In this document: piece after piece, positions 45,796 through 57,014 of the stretch
Position numbering within the stretch: the first letter of the stretch is position 1
How the letters are laid out: every line of letters starts with the position of its first letter
From: Ectobius pallidus
Lineage: Eukaryota > Arthropoda > Insecta > Blattodea > Ectobiidae
Length of the DNA stretch: 64,000 nucleotides
Assembly (NCBI GenBank): GCA_964059195.1
Contig: CAXKWD010000006.1
Coordinates: 6,502,530 to 6,566,529 of the forward strand
Direction of reading: 5' to 3'
Translations under genes and position numbers: made by a program
Notes under the pieces: model-generated
Seen by the model: only the letters and a program-made list of their open reading frames with translations
What the model was told of the DNA's origin: nothing
The model's database searches: none

Positions 45796-48366
45796 TAGTC
45801 CAGTCAAAAAACTCAAACAAATGACCCAACCTCTAAAAAAATCCGAAAGTTTTGAAACTTTGCACACTTATTTAATGGTACCTTGGGATGAATATACCAA
45901 AAGTCCTCATGAATATGAGGCGAGCTCTAGCGGCAATTAGCGAAAACAGGACCCCTATTTTGGTTTTTCGTTAATATCTCGAGAACCGTTGGTCTGAGGT
46001 AAAAGTTGACTATATACGTAATTAAAGCTTATTAAATTTGGAACATAAATGATTATGTACATGTTTCTCGTATTCCTAATGTTTACCGAGTTATGGGGCG
46101 CTAAAGGATAGCGTTTTTTCTAAAACCGTCGAGGAGCGCACGATGGTGCAAATTAAAGTAGGTACCTACCGTACTATTTCACCATTGTCTTTATTTGAGG
46201 AGGCAGGAATGCGGAATACCAAGAAATCTACCTTGTACGATTCCTACTCCATTAAAAGAAGAAATAAACCTAGTCTATATTGACATTGTTTTGGTTGGAG
46301 GCTTACTATTACACAATTAAATTACAAAAGGTGGTGTGGCCCAAAGATTCGCCAACAATCTCAACCATCTGCTAGTGTTATGTAGCCTATGTTCTCAAGC
46401 ATTATGGTGGCAACGGCTGCACGGTGGTGTTTGATGTTTATTCAGCCACCCGATCCAGTACAAAGAGAGCTGTACAGAACCGAAGGTACAAAACAAAGAG
46501 GTCAGTTGACATAAACTTTGGAGAGAAAACAATAGTAACAGTCAAACAGGATGATTTTCTTTCTAACGAAAAGAATAAATGTAGACTAATTTCATTCCTC
46601 ATAATTGCCCTTACCAGCCATGAAGTTGAAAAAGAACAAGCATCCAGTGATGCTGACACATTGATCGTCCGAACAGCACTCGTGAAGTCCTTCACTTGTG
46701 ACGAAGTAGCAATAGTCGGGTGAAGATGTAGATCTTATTATTCTCCTCATGGTCTTAACTCCGACTGAACAAAACATATTATTTGTGAAACCAAGCCATG
46801 GAAAAGTAGGAAGGCAAGTATATTGAAACCAGCAATTGCAAACTTTGGGAATGAAGAACAGCATACTTCTTGTGCATGCGTTCAGCGGATGTGATACGAC
46901 TTCGACTGCATATCGAAATGGGAAACATTCCTGATTAAAATTGTTCAAGAAGCAAACTGTACTGCAAGGTATTGCTGATATATTTAATAGCCCAAGTTCA
47001 TCCCGTGAGGCTGTAGCTGCTGCTGGAAACAAAATATTCCTGGCATTGTACAATGCACCCAGGAAGAAAACCTCTCTTAACATGCACCGCTACAATGCTT
47101 TCACCAAATTTGTATCCAATGCTAAACCCGACCTTTCTGCTCTGCCGCCCACAAAAGGAGCAGCAAGACAACACGCATTTCGAGTGTACCATCAAATTCA
47201 ATTTTGGCTTGGGAATGAACTTCTTCCTGTGCAGTGTGGTTGGAAGTTGGAAAGCGATCAGCTGATCCTGTAACAACAGAGAATCCAGCAGCACCTGAAG
47301 CTGTCCTCAACCTCATTTGTTGCAAATGTACAGGTGGATGTGGGAACAGATGTGGCTGTCGAAAAGTCAGGAATAATGTGTACAAGCATTTGTCACAACT
47401 ACCATGGCGAATACTTGAATGGTGTTACTTCCACCCTCGAAGAAGACTTTGATGACCCTGATGATCCCGATGCCATATACCTTGAAGAAACAGACCGTTC
47501 AGTGCAAAGCACAAACACTGAACATTTGGTACATGAAGATCAAAACACTGTGCTTGCTGGACGCTTAACCAGAAGTCAGGTGAGATTGCACATTTGTATT
47601 TTTTTGTTATTCATTTTCCTTGAAATAGTATACATAAATCGGTCGTCATGTTCATACGTTGTTTTACCGCTCGCTTACCTACTTTCTTTTACCTACATGT
47701 TCTTAATCTGTATAATGGTTCTCTCACATCATCATATCATGCATAGTTACCTCTTCTTACTGTGTTTAGGGCAGCAAGTTCAGAAGCTGACCAGGATGAG
47801 CAGATTGCAGGACCTTCTACCAAGAAGCGATCAAGAGTTGATTGATTTTTCTGTACACAGTTTTCCTTGGAATATCCTCAGCATTTTTTTTTTTTTTTTC
47901 ATGTATTTCATTGTTTAATATACATCATGTCTTCCTTTTTATAGAAAGCTGTGAAATTTATCTCCTGAATCATCCTTGGTATTAAAAAAATGGTAAACCA
48001 TTGTCAAATATTATTAGAAATGCCATATTGTACCGCGCTAGCGTAGTTTTTCAAAAAACGCTATCTTTTAGCGCCCTGTAACTCGGTAACCATTGGAAAT
48101 ACAAGAAAAATGTATATAATCATTTTTGTTGCAAATTTAATAAGCTTCAATTATGTATATGGCAAACTTTTACCTCCGACCAACGGTTCTCGAGGTATTA
48201 ACAAAAAACAAAAAAAAGCGCCCTGTTTTCGGTAATTGCCGCTAGAGCTCGCCTCATATTCACGAGGACTTTTGGTATTTTCATCCTTAGGTACCTTTAA
48301 ATAAGTGTGCAAAGTTTCAAAACTTTCGGATTTTTTCTTAGGTTAAACCTTGTTTTGACTGGACTA
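45796..48366 (+). mobile_element. TIR element encoding FEN/PIN-like protein
   Basis: Inverted repeats of about 350 bp start TAGTCCAGTCAAAA at each end (left 45796 to about 46145, right about 48040-48366), with a 3-bp TAG at 45793-45795 and 48367-48369. Within the arms 'ttcgttaatatctcgagaaccgttgg' and its inverse match closely. The interior encodes one degenerate plus-strand protein (46420-47580) without DDE-transposase motifs that I can see. It is nested in the hAT element at 45592-50461. Superfamily not assigned. Confidence 0.75.
46420..47580 (+). pseudogene. FEN/PIN-like nuclease with Cys-rich tail, degenerate
   Basis: The parts read in order across frames: VFDVYSATRSSTKRA; DADTLIVRTALVKS; then, after a 1-base shift near 46720, GEDVDLIILLMVLTP; VHAFSGCDTTSTAYRNGK; LSALPPTKGAARQHAFRVYH; and CCKCTGGCGNRCGCRKV. 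The order D-A-D, E-D-x-D and G-C-D-T-T-S followed by G-K resembles XPG/FEN nucleases (acidic sites, then the GCDY...GIGPK helical turn). This is a motif argument, not an alignment. At least two frameshifts and two stops. I recall related ORFs in other invertebrates, also without assigned function. Confidence 0.55.
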
Positions 48367-48388
48367 TAGTAATGAAATGAATGAAAAT

Positions 48389-49078
48389 TTAGTCATCCTT
48401 GTCACTGTCACTGTCATTTGCACTCTCCTGATGAACACCACCCTCCTGATATTGATTTTGATTAATTGCCAGTTGTAGGCGAGACTGCAGATTTTCTTCT
48501 GTCAGACATGAGCGTTTAGAGTTCAAAATCCAATTGAGAGTAGAAAAGCTTCTCTCAACTGAAGCAGATGATGGAGGAACCATAATTGCCTTCATTGCCA
48601 GCTTACTTAGGATAGGCATCTTGGTGGAATGTTTCTGCCAGAAGGATAAGGCAGAAGTTGAAGACAAATTTTGTCCATGTACCATTGCTGCATATGTTGA
48701 TATTTCTTCCACTGGAACATCAATGCCAGAGAAACGTTTCAGTTCACCCGAAGTAAAAATTGAAGAAATCTTCTCAGGAACAGCTATTGTTGGATCTAAA
48801 TTCTGAACTTCCTTCCAGAAATTTAGAGCAGGATGACGTTCATTCATATATCCTGCCAATTTTTTACAAGTTGCACCTGAACTTTGAACCATCTGAAGAA
48901 TTGATGATAGAAGAAGCCAGACGTGTGTTGCATCTTGATTATCTGATTCCAGAACCTGTATTTGGTTGCAGAGTCCATCAGAAATTTTAGCTATAGCTCT
49001 GAGTTGAAGCACTAGTTCTTTATTTTCAACCAGTCGCTTTAAGTTTGTTACTGCAGCACTGCCTTCACCATCTTTCAA
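48389..49078 (-). pseudogene. hAT transposase C-terminal part with dimerisation domain
   Basis: The minus-strand frame of about 230 aa contains WKEVQNLDPTIAV and TYAAMVHG, then the hAT C-terminal block MPILSKLAMKAIMVPPSSAS, VERSFSTLNWILNSKRS and LTEENLQSRLQLAIN. It ends in an acidic Ser/Asp tail. The stop at 48389 lies 23 bp before the nested TIR element, so that insertion spared the ORF. The upstream frame ends at 49080. Confidence 0.88.
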
Positions 49079-49079
49079 G

Positions 49080-50162
49080 TCAATCTACTGTTTTACTGCA
49101 TTCAAATTCATGCAATGATATTTTCCTGCCTTCAGCCATGTCCCCCAGCGCATTATTACAGGAAACAAATGTTCCTGCTTCTTTTAGGCAGTCCAGAAAT
49201 CTCTCCCTTCTGGCTGGAGTTTTTGCTAAAGCAGTCTTAACAGCTGCAATGAATTCATCAGCAATTTTTAACGAAAACCTAATCTCTTCAGCACACAGAT
49301 GTAATATGTGAGCCCAACATGTAGAATGTAAAAGCTGAGGTGCAACTCCAACCAGTCGCCTGCCAGAAAAAAGCATATATGGTGCACTGTCTGATATTAG
49401 AACAACAAAATTGCTTCTGTGAACACCAATAAGGTCTAATGTATCAAGTATTAAATTTACTATAACGCAGTGTTCAACAATTTTAGTTTTCACAAGTTGG
49501 GGTTTTTCATTCACAACACCCAGTGGAGCAACAAGAATATTCACCACCTTATGGTTCTTTATATCTGTTGTTTCATCAACCACTAGATAGACAGAATTTC
49601 CCTCACATTTTGACTTAGTTTCTTGTAAGTCGTCTTCAGCACACTTTGTAAGATACCTTCTTAGAGTGGTTTCACTAGGAGCCGACTGCATACATGTAGC
49701 TGTTGCAATCCACTGGCAAAAACGTTGATTATGAAAAACATGCAATGGAATACCAGAAGTGAATGCTGCCACCATTTCTTTCATATTATCGTTTGATTTC
49801 TCCTTACGCTGCCATACTTGAGGTAACACACTGTTGCGTATACTGCTAGGACCACCTGAAGTTGAACCTTGTCCATCACTCGGTTTCCGAGATCTATGCT
49901 TAAAACTTTCCACATGTTTCTGCACAATGGATTTCTTTTCAAAATTAATGCACTCTGAACATAAGGAACACAACAGTTTCCCCTTTTCAGCCACAAAATT
50001 GTCTGTAGGAAACTCGCGAACCCTTTGTATCGCAGTTACATAAGTTTTCGGCATGCTGGTATTAAATAGATGTGAACCCCTCTGATTCAGAGTGTGTACT
50101 GACCATAAAACCGTTAACTTGTACTCAATAATGGTTATTTTAATTGTTGTCCTGTTCCTCAC
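49080..50162 (-). pseudogene. hAT transposase N-terminal part with BED-type finger
   Basis: A 360-aa frame: LLCSLCSECINF then KHVESFKHRS (BED-like C-x2-C...H-x4-H zinc finger), then the RNase H-like core with YLVVDETTDI (first Asp block) and VLISDSAPYM (second). CWAHILHLCAEEIRF is the conserved C-x2-H block. The frame stops after ECSKTVD at 49080 and the next frame starts with EGSAAV. The usual W-containing block that follows CxxH in hAT enzymes is not seen, suggesting a small deletion at the junction. Confidence 0.87.
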
Positions 50163-50494
50163 AGAACTACAGTTATATTTTTAATTCTTAAGTTTGAAAT
50201 TTCCATTGTTGAGAAACTAGCTTCTCATTGTTGATTGAGTGTTTTTATAGTGCAAAGAAGCAGGCAGTTTATTTGCCAAGAATTGTGCTCTATTTTAAAC
50301 ATTATGCTTTTATGCTCTATTCTTAAAAATTATGCTCTATTGTGCTTTTAAAATTAGTTCCATCCAAATCCTTAGACTGCCAAATTTATATTCCGGGTAG
50401 CAACCACATGTCTAAAGTCCTGTTATGCTTTTTATGCTTATTATGCTTTTGGGTTGCTCTACTAATTACTTATTACACAATTTGGTTCACATAT

Positions 50495-51151
50495 TACGAG
50501 AGCTATTTTTTTTTTCCAACCTCCGATGGGCCATAAAATAAAAACCACAGTGAAAATCAAAACTGTTTTGTTTGGAACATTTACATACACCTTCTAGCTA
50601 CTTCTCTACATATTTGCACTCTGATTGAGACATTTGTCGTAGCGTGGTACCAACTATCCAATACCCTCTTCATAAAAGCTTGCCGCCAGCATATTGAGAA
50701 GGGTCTTCAAGGCATTTTGAAGTGTTTTGAAGTTCTTCGTTGGTGTGGAACCAGATCTTGGATTTGTTCAGGAAATTTGTGTGCATCAATTATTTGGATT
50801 ATTCTTTTGATTCTGGATTATCGTAACGAATCCACGTCTCGTTCCCATGCCGAGTGATTTTCATCTTTTTTGGCAGATGAAGAAAGATCTGGGCGGACAG
50901 AACTTCCATACAAAGAACTTCAAAACACTTCAAAATGCCATGAAGACCTTTCTCAATACACTGGCGACAAGCTTCTATGAAGAGGGAATTGGAAAGTTGG
51001 TACCATGCTACGACAAATGTCTCAATTGGAGTGCAACTATGTAGAGAAGTAGCTGGATGGTGGACCTAAATGTTCCAAATAAAACAGTTTTGATTTTTAC
51101 TGTGGTTGTCATTTTATGCCCTATCGGAGGTTGAGAAAAATTGCTCTCGTA
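50495..51151. mobile_element. Palindromic mariner-type MITE upstream of P5CR exon
   Basis: TA at 50495-50496 and 51150-51151; termini CGAGAGCTATTTTTT and CGAGAGCAATTTTTC (inverse). Both arms (about 250-300 bp) contain the same transposase C-terminus facing outward: the right arm reads PSDFHLFWQMKKDLGG and FYEEGIGKLVPCYDKCLN and ends at a stop near 51044, and the left arm holds an inverted, mutated copy. It lies in what is probably an intron of the P5CR gene. Confidence 0.82.
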
Positions 51152-51302
51152 TAACACTTTATTCCCAATTACTTATTTTCGAAATTATAGCAGTTTCCAT
51201 TTGACCTGTATATAGGAAAAATGTACTTGTGGCAACTGTGCCACTAGGGCTGGTTATGTAAGCAGAAAGATGACTAACAACATTATTTGCACTTGTCTCC
51301 AG

Positions 51303-51468
51303 GTATATTTAATTATTGAAGCTTTGGCGGATGGAGCAGTAAGAATGGGATTGCCAAGAGATTTAGCGTACAAACTTGCAGCTCAGACAGTTGTAGGAGC
51401 CGGGAAGAAAGTGCAGCAATCAAGTGTTCACCCAGGACAACTCAAGGACAATGTTACCTCACCTGCTG
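51303..51468 (+). CDS. P5CR: Pyrroline-5-carboxylate reductase, penultimate exon
   Basis: Acceptor CTTGTCTCCAG at 51292-51302 and donor GTAAGT at 51469 define a 166-bp exon. It encodes [33 protein letters not shown] and [14 protein letters not shown], the dimerisation domain of the enzyme, which makes proline from pyrroline-5-carboxylate using NAD(P)H. HPGxLKDxVxSPxG is a signature of this family. The exon ends in phase 1 and joins the one at 52511 in frame. The upstream exons with the Rossmann fold are not seen in this window and must lie before it or be hidden among the insertions. Confidence 0.92.
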
Positions 51469-51539
51469 GTAAGTGACGCTATTCTTTTCACCATCTCAAT
51501 CCTTGTCATGAGTAATATAATTCTCATCACATTTGTATG

Positions 51540-52444
51540 TACAGTCGGTCAAATAAAAAAACATCAGGCGTTATTTGATAAAGTATCACGAACGAGCATA
51601 TGCGCATGTACAGGAAGACTTAAGGTTAAGTTCACACCTGCCTCTTGATTATTTAGTCAGTTTTGTTCCAAAACGAACATGTATAGAAGGCTGTGGCTAT
51701 ATGTCTCACATCCGCCATTTCTTGGTTGCAAATTCTTATAATATTAATAATGAATAAATTCGCGAGGAATATGTTTATTCAAGGAGCATTTTTTAAAGTT
51801 TTTATTTTATAATACCGGTACTTGTAGTGCAAAATCAATAACCTTACTTAATCGTATTTTCAAGCTTGGATATTACAATCTCATCAGAATTATGTAGGCT
51901 GTTCTCATCTGTTCGCAATAGAGTAATGGTCCAAGCATCGGAATTGAACGTGTGGGGTCAGGGTTGGATCCTTAGGGGGTTTATGTATATTTTTTTATTT
52001 TAGTTATGTTTATTTTTTCAAATGCGGCAATGACTGGAATAACATAATAATTACTTCTAATACTTCTAATTACTTCGAATTTTGGACACACACAAAAGAA
52101 AGCAAGAAAGAAAGTAGCCTATGATTTTACAATAAATGCGTATCTGTGGCATAAAATAATAAGAAACGTACTGAAAACAGAAGATAACATAATGAAACAT
52201 AACAACGAACTTAAATAAGAATAAAGCAAAGCAAAATGAATTATAACATTATATTACGTTGAGTAATGTGTGTCTTTCAGCGTTCATTTTTTCCCTCGTT
52301 CACTTTCCCCCTCCTGTCGCATGGCCTCATATGTTCCGAGATTGACCTGTATTTTGTTTTTTATAGAAAACTTGTGAACTAATGCGTTGAAACTTTAATT
52401 ATAACTTCATACGAGTCCCGACGATTTTTATTTGACCGACTGTA
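51540..52444. mobile_element. Mariner-type MITE in P5CR intron
   Basis: TA at 51540-51541 and 52443-52444; termini CAGTCGGTCAAATAAAAA and its inverse. No transposase coding sequence seen. It fills most of the 1042-bp intron between the two P5CR exons, so without it the intron would be only about 140 bp. Confidence 0.8.
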
Positions 52445-52510
52445 CTCATTGATCCCCTATAAACAGCAATCCTTCTGGAATGGTTTTTAACTTTACAATT
52501 CTTCATTCAG

Positions 52511-52632
52511 GGACGACAGCTGAAGGACTTCACTACCTGGAAAAGCACGGGGTTAGAGCTGCTCTTATTGGTGCAGTTGAAGTGGCCACTCTGAAATGCC
52601 AGCAAATCAACAGAGAGGACTCACAACCATAA
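52511..52632 (+). CDS. P5CR: Pyrroline-5-carboxylate reductase, terminal exon
   Basis: It follows acceptor TTCATTCAG (ending 52510). The split Gly codon is completed and the frame reads GTTAEGLHYLEKHGVRAALI, GAVEVATLKCQQIN and REDSQP to a TAA at 52630-52632. The family pattern 'G-T-T--G---LE--G-R--L--AV-A' and the short C-terminal tail fit the end of P5CR. The 3' UTR starts here, and a hAT-like MITE begins 51 bp after the stop. Confidence 0.92.
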
Positions 52633-52683
52633 CAACACGCCCAAGTTCTGAATGACCTAACATTTACACTTCTTAGATTCCTT

Positions 52684-53558
52684 CAGTGCGTTCTTTTTTA
52701 AAGCGAAATGCCTGTAAAATGCTTTACAGGTGCCACAGCATCGCTTTACAACTGCTGCGGTAAAAAAAAAAAAGGCAAAGTCGATCAGCTGAGAGCTTAC
52801 TCAATGAAACCGGCTCTTTGTACAACCCTCCAGCATGGTTAAGTCATGTGCCGGGATGGAAATAATAATTGTTGTACATTATGATGTACAGGTAAAATCA
52901 AATGGTACTAACTGTGCTGCAGAAGGTGTTCGTACTCTGGAATTTGAACAACGATGTTAATGCCATCCAGGATATTTTCGATGAGCACCTACTCCGCCAT
53001 GATAGTTAGGGTGCCAGACGTCTGGCTTCTGGCCGGACTGTAAGGCTTTTGGCTAAGCAGTCCTCCATTCGGCGTGTCTTTATGCCAGACGTTTATTTGT
53101 CCCCCTTTTCGAGACTCTGATGGATCGGTAAGGCATATTAATAAAATTTGTATTTTCCCGTATGTTCCTGCCAATCCTAAGGTTGGCACGCTTGTCGATA
53201 CTATCATTTGTTTAGTTGGTGCCGCAGAAAAATCTGAATCTATTCCTAAGGTTGACATGCTTGTCCATACAATGATAGCGTACTATCATTTATTTTATAT
53301 AACTGCAGTTATTAAGTAAAATTTGTCAGGGTTTTACCATGTAATATCTGCTATCCACACGTCCATGCCCAAAGTTATACTATGCTAGATTGCCGAAGAA
53401 GTGTGTCCTCCTTTCTGACATTTTAGAAATGGCCACTCTAATGATAGTTCATGCAGCAAAACCTTGCAGCAGTCGTAAAGCGAGATTTGAGATCGCTGCA
53501 CTGACCGTGAAGCAGACTTAAAGCGAAGCTGCAGCAGAAAGTAAAAAAGAACGCACTA
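52684..53558. mobile_element. hAT-like MITE in P5CR 3' flank
   Basis: Inverted termini CAGTGCGTTCTTTTTT and (reverse complement) TAGTGCGTTCTTTTTT. Subterminal 'aaagcga-atgc' and 'gctgcag' words recur. No ORF. No clean 8-bp duplication was found. It may supply the 3' UTR or polyadenylation context of the gene. Confidence 0.7.
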
Positions 53559-53655
53559 CTTAGCCATAATTATGCAGTTAAAGAAATCAGTTAAGTTGAA
53601 AACAAGTTAAGTTGAAAACAAGTTCATGGCAACAAATGTTAAGGACTATCTAAAG

Positions 53656-54536
53656 CAGGCCTTTCCAACTGAGGTGCTCCCATGGCACAGACCAGCAGCA
53701 GCACCGATGTATCGCCAGAGGCAGCTCCACAGTCTAGCCAGCGCTTAGCTTACGAAAACAATTATTAAAAACAATTTTGTGAACACACAAACACACCATT
53801 ATTTCTCTACATATATTGTGTTTGCCTTTGTGTACATTTAGAATTGAAGTCGATTGTTAACATCGTTTTGCCGCCACTAATTTACCAATATTGGGAACAA
53901 TCGATTTGGCAATGGAAATTCTAAGGCATATCAGACAGAGAAGTCCTGGTTTTACTTTTATTTAAATTCGTAATTGAAAACATCTGTTTGCATGCATAAG
54001 TTGTACTGAACACTGACGTAAATTTTAAAGCAAGTGCGTGAAGTTTGGGAAATTCCTATGGATGAATACCTTTTTAAAATGAAAGTAAATCGCCGGTGTA
54101 GTGGTAGTACCTGTACTTTTATCATCTCTGTTTGGAAACATGATGTTGATTTTCAGTCATAAGTATTGCAAGTTAAGGTGCCATATCATTCATTTCTTTT
54201 AATCATGCAATTTCTGTAACAAAGTCTGGTACTCTCCAAGGTTTTCATAAATAGACAAATTTAATTAAGGCAAATTGTCAAAATTTCCGGCTTTAAGCTG
54301 ACCTTTAAATAATAAACTCTGCATTTTGAAAGCCTTAATTCTGTCACACCTGGTGCTAATTAACTAATTTCTCCCTTGCAACTAAATATTTAAATCCTTT
54401 AAATAAGACGTTATATGCGCTAAGAAAACGAATTCAGCTACCCATTGTGCTCTCTCTCTGACGCACACCGCTACATGGGGAAGGGGATCAGCGGTGCTGC
54501 TGAGTGCTGCGCTGGTGCTCAAGTTGGAAAGGCCTG
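53656..54536. mobile_element. hAT-like MITE with CAGGCCTTTCCAACT ends
   Basis: The left end CAGGCCTTTCCAACTGAGG and the right end (reverse complement CAGGCCTTTCCAACTTGAG) are inverted. Just inside, 'ggtgctc' and 'agcagcagcacc' words are mirrored at the other end. No transposase. Short GC-rich ends contrast with an AT-rich interior. Confidence 0.7.
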
Positions 54537-54814
54537 GAAAGTTGTTACCACATACTGTGACATTTTTCACATTCTGATGCACTTCTAAAAGCATAAATAT
54601 TTTGTAGTTGTTAACATTATTTATATCTGTACATTCACAGGCAGGGCACAGTGAAAGTTAATGCCTGGGAGCTGTTTTTTGTTTTCTGGAATTGGCAGCA
54701 TTGTTATTCATTCACTCTAGATAACTCACATAACTTACGTTTCTTTGTTGCTAGGTGCAATGACTCTCTTTTTCATTTGATTCTTCTTGATCTTATTCAG
54801 ACAGAATGTTCAGT

Positions 54815-55728
54815 TGATAATATAAATTAATACATGAGATGGAGAATTTAACATACATAACTTCACTTAACTCAAATTAACCTGAACAAGTTTCGAGCCA
54901 ACATGCTGGCTCATCCTCAGCTATATTCCATCTGAGGTAGAAACAGCAGCTGTGCCTCCTGATGGGTGTTTAACTAACCTCTTGATAAGATCATAATCGG
55001 CGGGTATATCAAAATTCATCAGCTGGTCCCTCTTTTTGTGGATATAAATTTGCAGGTGCGCGGGCAAAGAGAGTTAATGTTAGACAGTCTTTACCTTCTT
55101 ATTACCCTCTGACAATAAAAATAAACAAACAACACACTGTGACACGGCAAACATGAAATTTATCAATTCCTATGTAGCCAATGAGGCTAAAATAATCAAC
55201 AAATATATTAATGTTAAGAGGAAACTTCTAAAAACTCTAGCGAACATAAAATTCAACAAAACATGTAGGGAACAACAGCTTACTCCTAACATATCAACAT
55301 ACGTTCGAACAGTGTCACAGTGCGTTGTGTGTTTATTTTTATTATCAGAGGGTATAAGGAGGCAAATACTGTCTAAAGTAATCCTCCCTCTGCGGTAAAC
55401 ATAGTTTTATTGGCAGGGCTGCTCCACTCGACGACCAGTCTCGGCTCCTGGATGCCATCTAGTGGTGGGTGAATGTATCATCTGATTAGACTGTCTTCTG
55501 CTGGTATTTCGAAATTCAGTAATTTGTATAGTAATATAAGAATTGAGTCAATTTTTGTGACACTTACTTCACTTGAGTTCTCTATTTGGAGACTAGTTTC
55601 GGGAGATTTTTCCTCCCATATTCATTCCATTTTGACTGCTGCTTATTGCTGTTGCTGCTTGACTGAATTAAGTGAAGTTATGTATGTTACATCTTCATCT
55701 CAAGTATTAATATATAACTTCACTATAT
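54815..55728. repeat. Foldback element with two nested inverted-repeat pairs
   Basis: Outer arms: 'taacatacataacttcactta' near 54852 and its inverse near 55671. Inner arms: about 65 bp near 55083-55147 (agacagtc...cactgtgacac) and their inverse near 55312-55377. A stem-loop of the type GAGCCA...TGGCTC followed by GAAAC (minus strand) lies at about 54893-54920. The class is not assigned; Penelope-like ends are one possibility. Confidence 0.6.
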
Positions 55729-55761
55729 AAACTTCCTATAAATTTTATAATAATGATGGGC

Positions 55762-56362
55762 ACTAAAGTATTTTATGGACCATAAGACACACTTTTTTAC
55801 TTTGAAGACAGAGCCTTGAAAGTTGGGTGCATCTAATGGTTTAAACTAAACTAAAAAAATTAAAATTATGGTAAATATTGCCAGAAAACCATAGATATAA
55901 ACAAGGTGTTGTAAAGGATAAGATATTTTGGCACAGACTGTACATCAGTGCACTTGTCACAGTCGTTAGATGAGGGTAGCTGGAAGCCAGGTATACAATG
56001 TGAAAAAAAAGGAATGTTGAGTTCTTTTATACAAAAGGAGTTGTCTCCACCAGATGGTTTAAATGAAGGCAATAACCTCTAAACAGCCTTGTTCCGTTAC
56101 ACTTACCGTATGCTTAATTGAGGGTTAGAGGGCATAAAAGTATTTTCAGTCTTTCATGAGAAATCAGTTCAGTTGTTAAAATCTACTTTTAAGTTAGAAG
56201 TGATTTACACTGATTCCAGTGTACAAGGTTTTAATTTGTTTATGTAATGAAGTATATTATTCCATTTATAATTTTTCGTTTAGAATCACATTGAATTTAT
56301 TTTTCTTTAATTTTCCATCCTAAAATCTAGATGCATCTTATGGTCTGTAAAATATGGTATTT
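55762..56362. mobile_element. Short TIR element (GACCATAAGA ends)
   Basis: The left end TTTTATGGACCATAAGACAC and the right end (reverse complement ATTTTACAGACCATAAGATG) are imperfect inverted repeats of about 30 bp. Non-coding interior of about 540 bp. Confidence 0.6.
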
Positions 56363-56395
56363 ATTTCTGTCTTTTCTCTTAACTTGATCAGATTA

Positions 56396-56412
56396 TTACT
56401 ATTATTATTATT

Positions 56413-56455
<43 letters not shown>

Positions 56456-56456
56456 A
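56396..56456. repeat. ATT/ATC microsatellite
   Basis: An (ATT)n run passing directly into an (ATC)n run of about 13 units. Confidence 0.95.
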
Positions 56457-57014
56457 TTTTAGTAAAAATATTGGTTCCAAATTTGAAGGGTCAATTTGAA
56501 CAGAACAAGTATTTTTTTAACCAGTAGATCTTCAGAACAAAGAAAAGTTTTGCGATTAAAAGTGGTGGAAATGATAAAATTCAAAGGTGCCCATAGCTGA
56601 ATCATAAAATGTCCTAGTTTTTTTTGTTTTTTTTTTTTTAACTTGAAATATTATTTAAACAATTTATGATTGACTGATTTAATTTTATTGATATGCCACC
56701 TGAAAGGGTTGTTTTCAGTCTACCAATTCAGTATTTGAATAAATTGTTTTTATTTAAGAATAATGTGGTCGAGTGTATCTTAAAGTGCCCATGACTATTT
56801 ACTCTACATAAAATTCGGGATGCACCCTCGCTACAAAAGTGACACAACCAAAAAATCTCAGTTTTGGATAATATTATAGGAGAAAAATTCCTGTCATATG
56901 CAGTATTGTGGGGCACACTAATTAGTGATTTTTGTGACCAGTTCCATCTGGTGCTGTGAAGTGAACTCTGGCTTAGCTCAGTTGGTAGAGCATTGGCACA
57001 GATAGCCCTACAGC

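Larger units (their letters stand above)
45592..50461 (-). mobile_element. hAT transposon with TTATGCT subterminal repeats
   Basis: Termini TAGAGCAACCCA...GGGTTGCTCTA lie between exact 8-bp duplications CTAATTAC at 45584-45591 and 50462-50469. TTATGCT words recur near both ends (for example 45612, 45628, 50302, 50430), probably transposase-binding sites. The transposase is on the minus strand (48389-50162). A second TIR element (45796-48366) is inserted between its stop codon and the low-coordinate terminus. Without that insert the hAT is about 2.3 kb. Confidence 0.9.

Noticed and set aside
46592..47385. Minus-strand frames opposite the FEN/PIN-like ORF
   Set aside because: The plus-strand frames carry coherent family motifs in order; the minus frames have none and overlap them completely.
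45796..48366. Harbinger/PIF assignment from the 3-bp target duplication
   Set aside because: The target (TAG) and the ~350-bp TIRs are not decisive, and no Harbinger transposase or Myb-like ORF was seen.
56964..57014. tRNA gene
   Set aside because: Only the D-arm/A-box half matches. The anticodon and T arms are absent or displaced by a MITE, and no acceptor pairing is seen; a SINE head is more likely.
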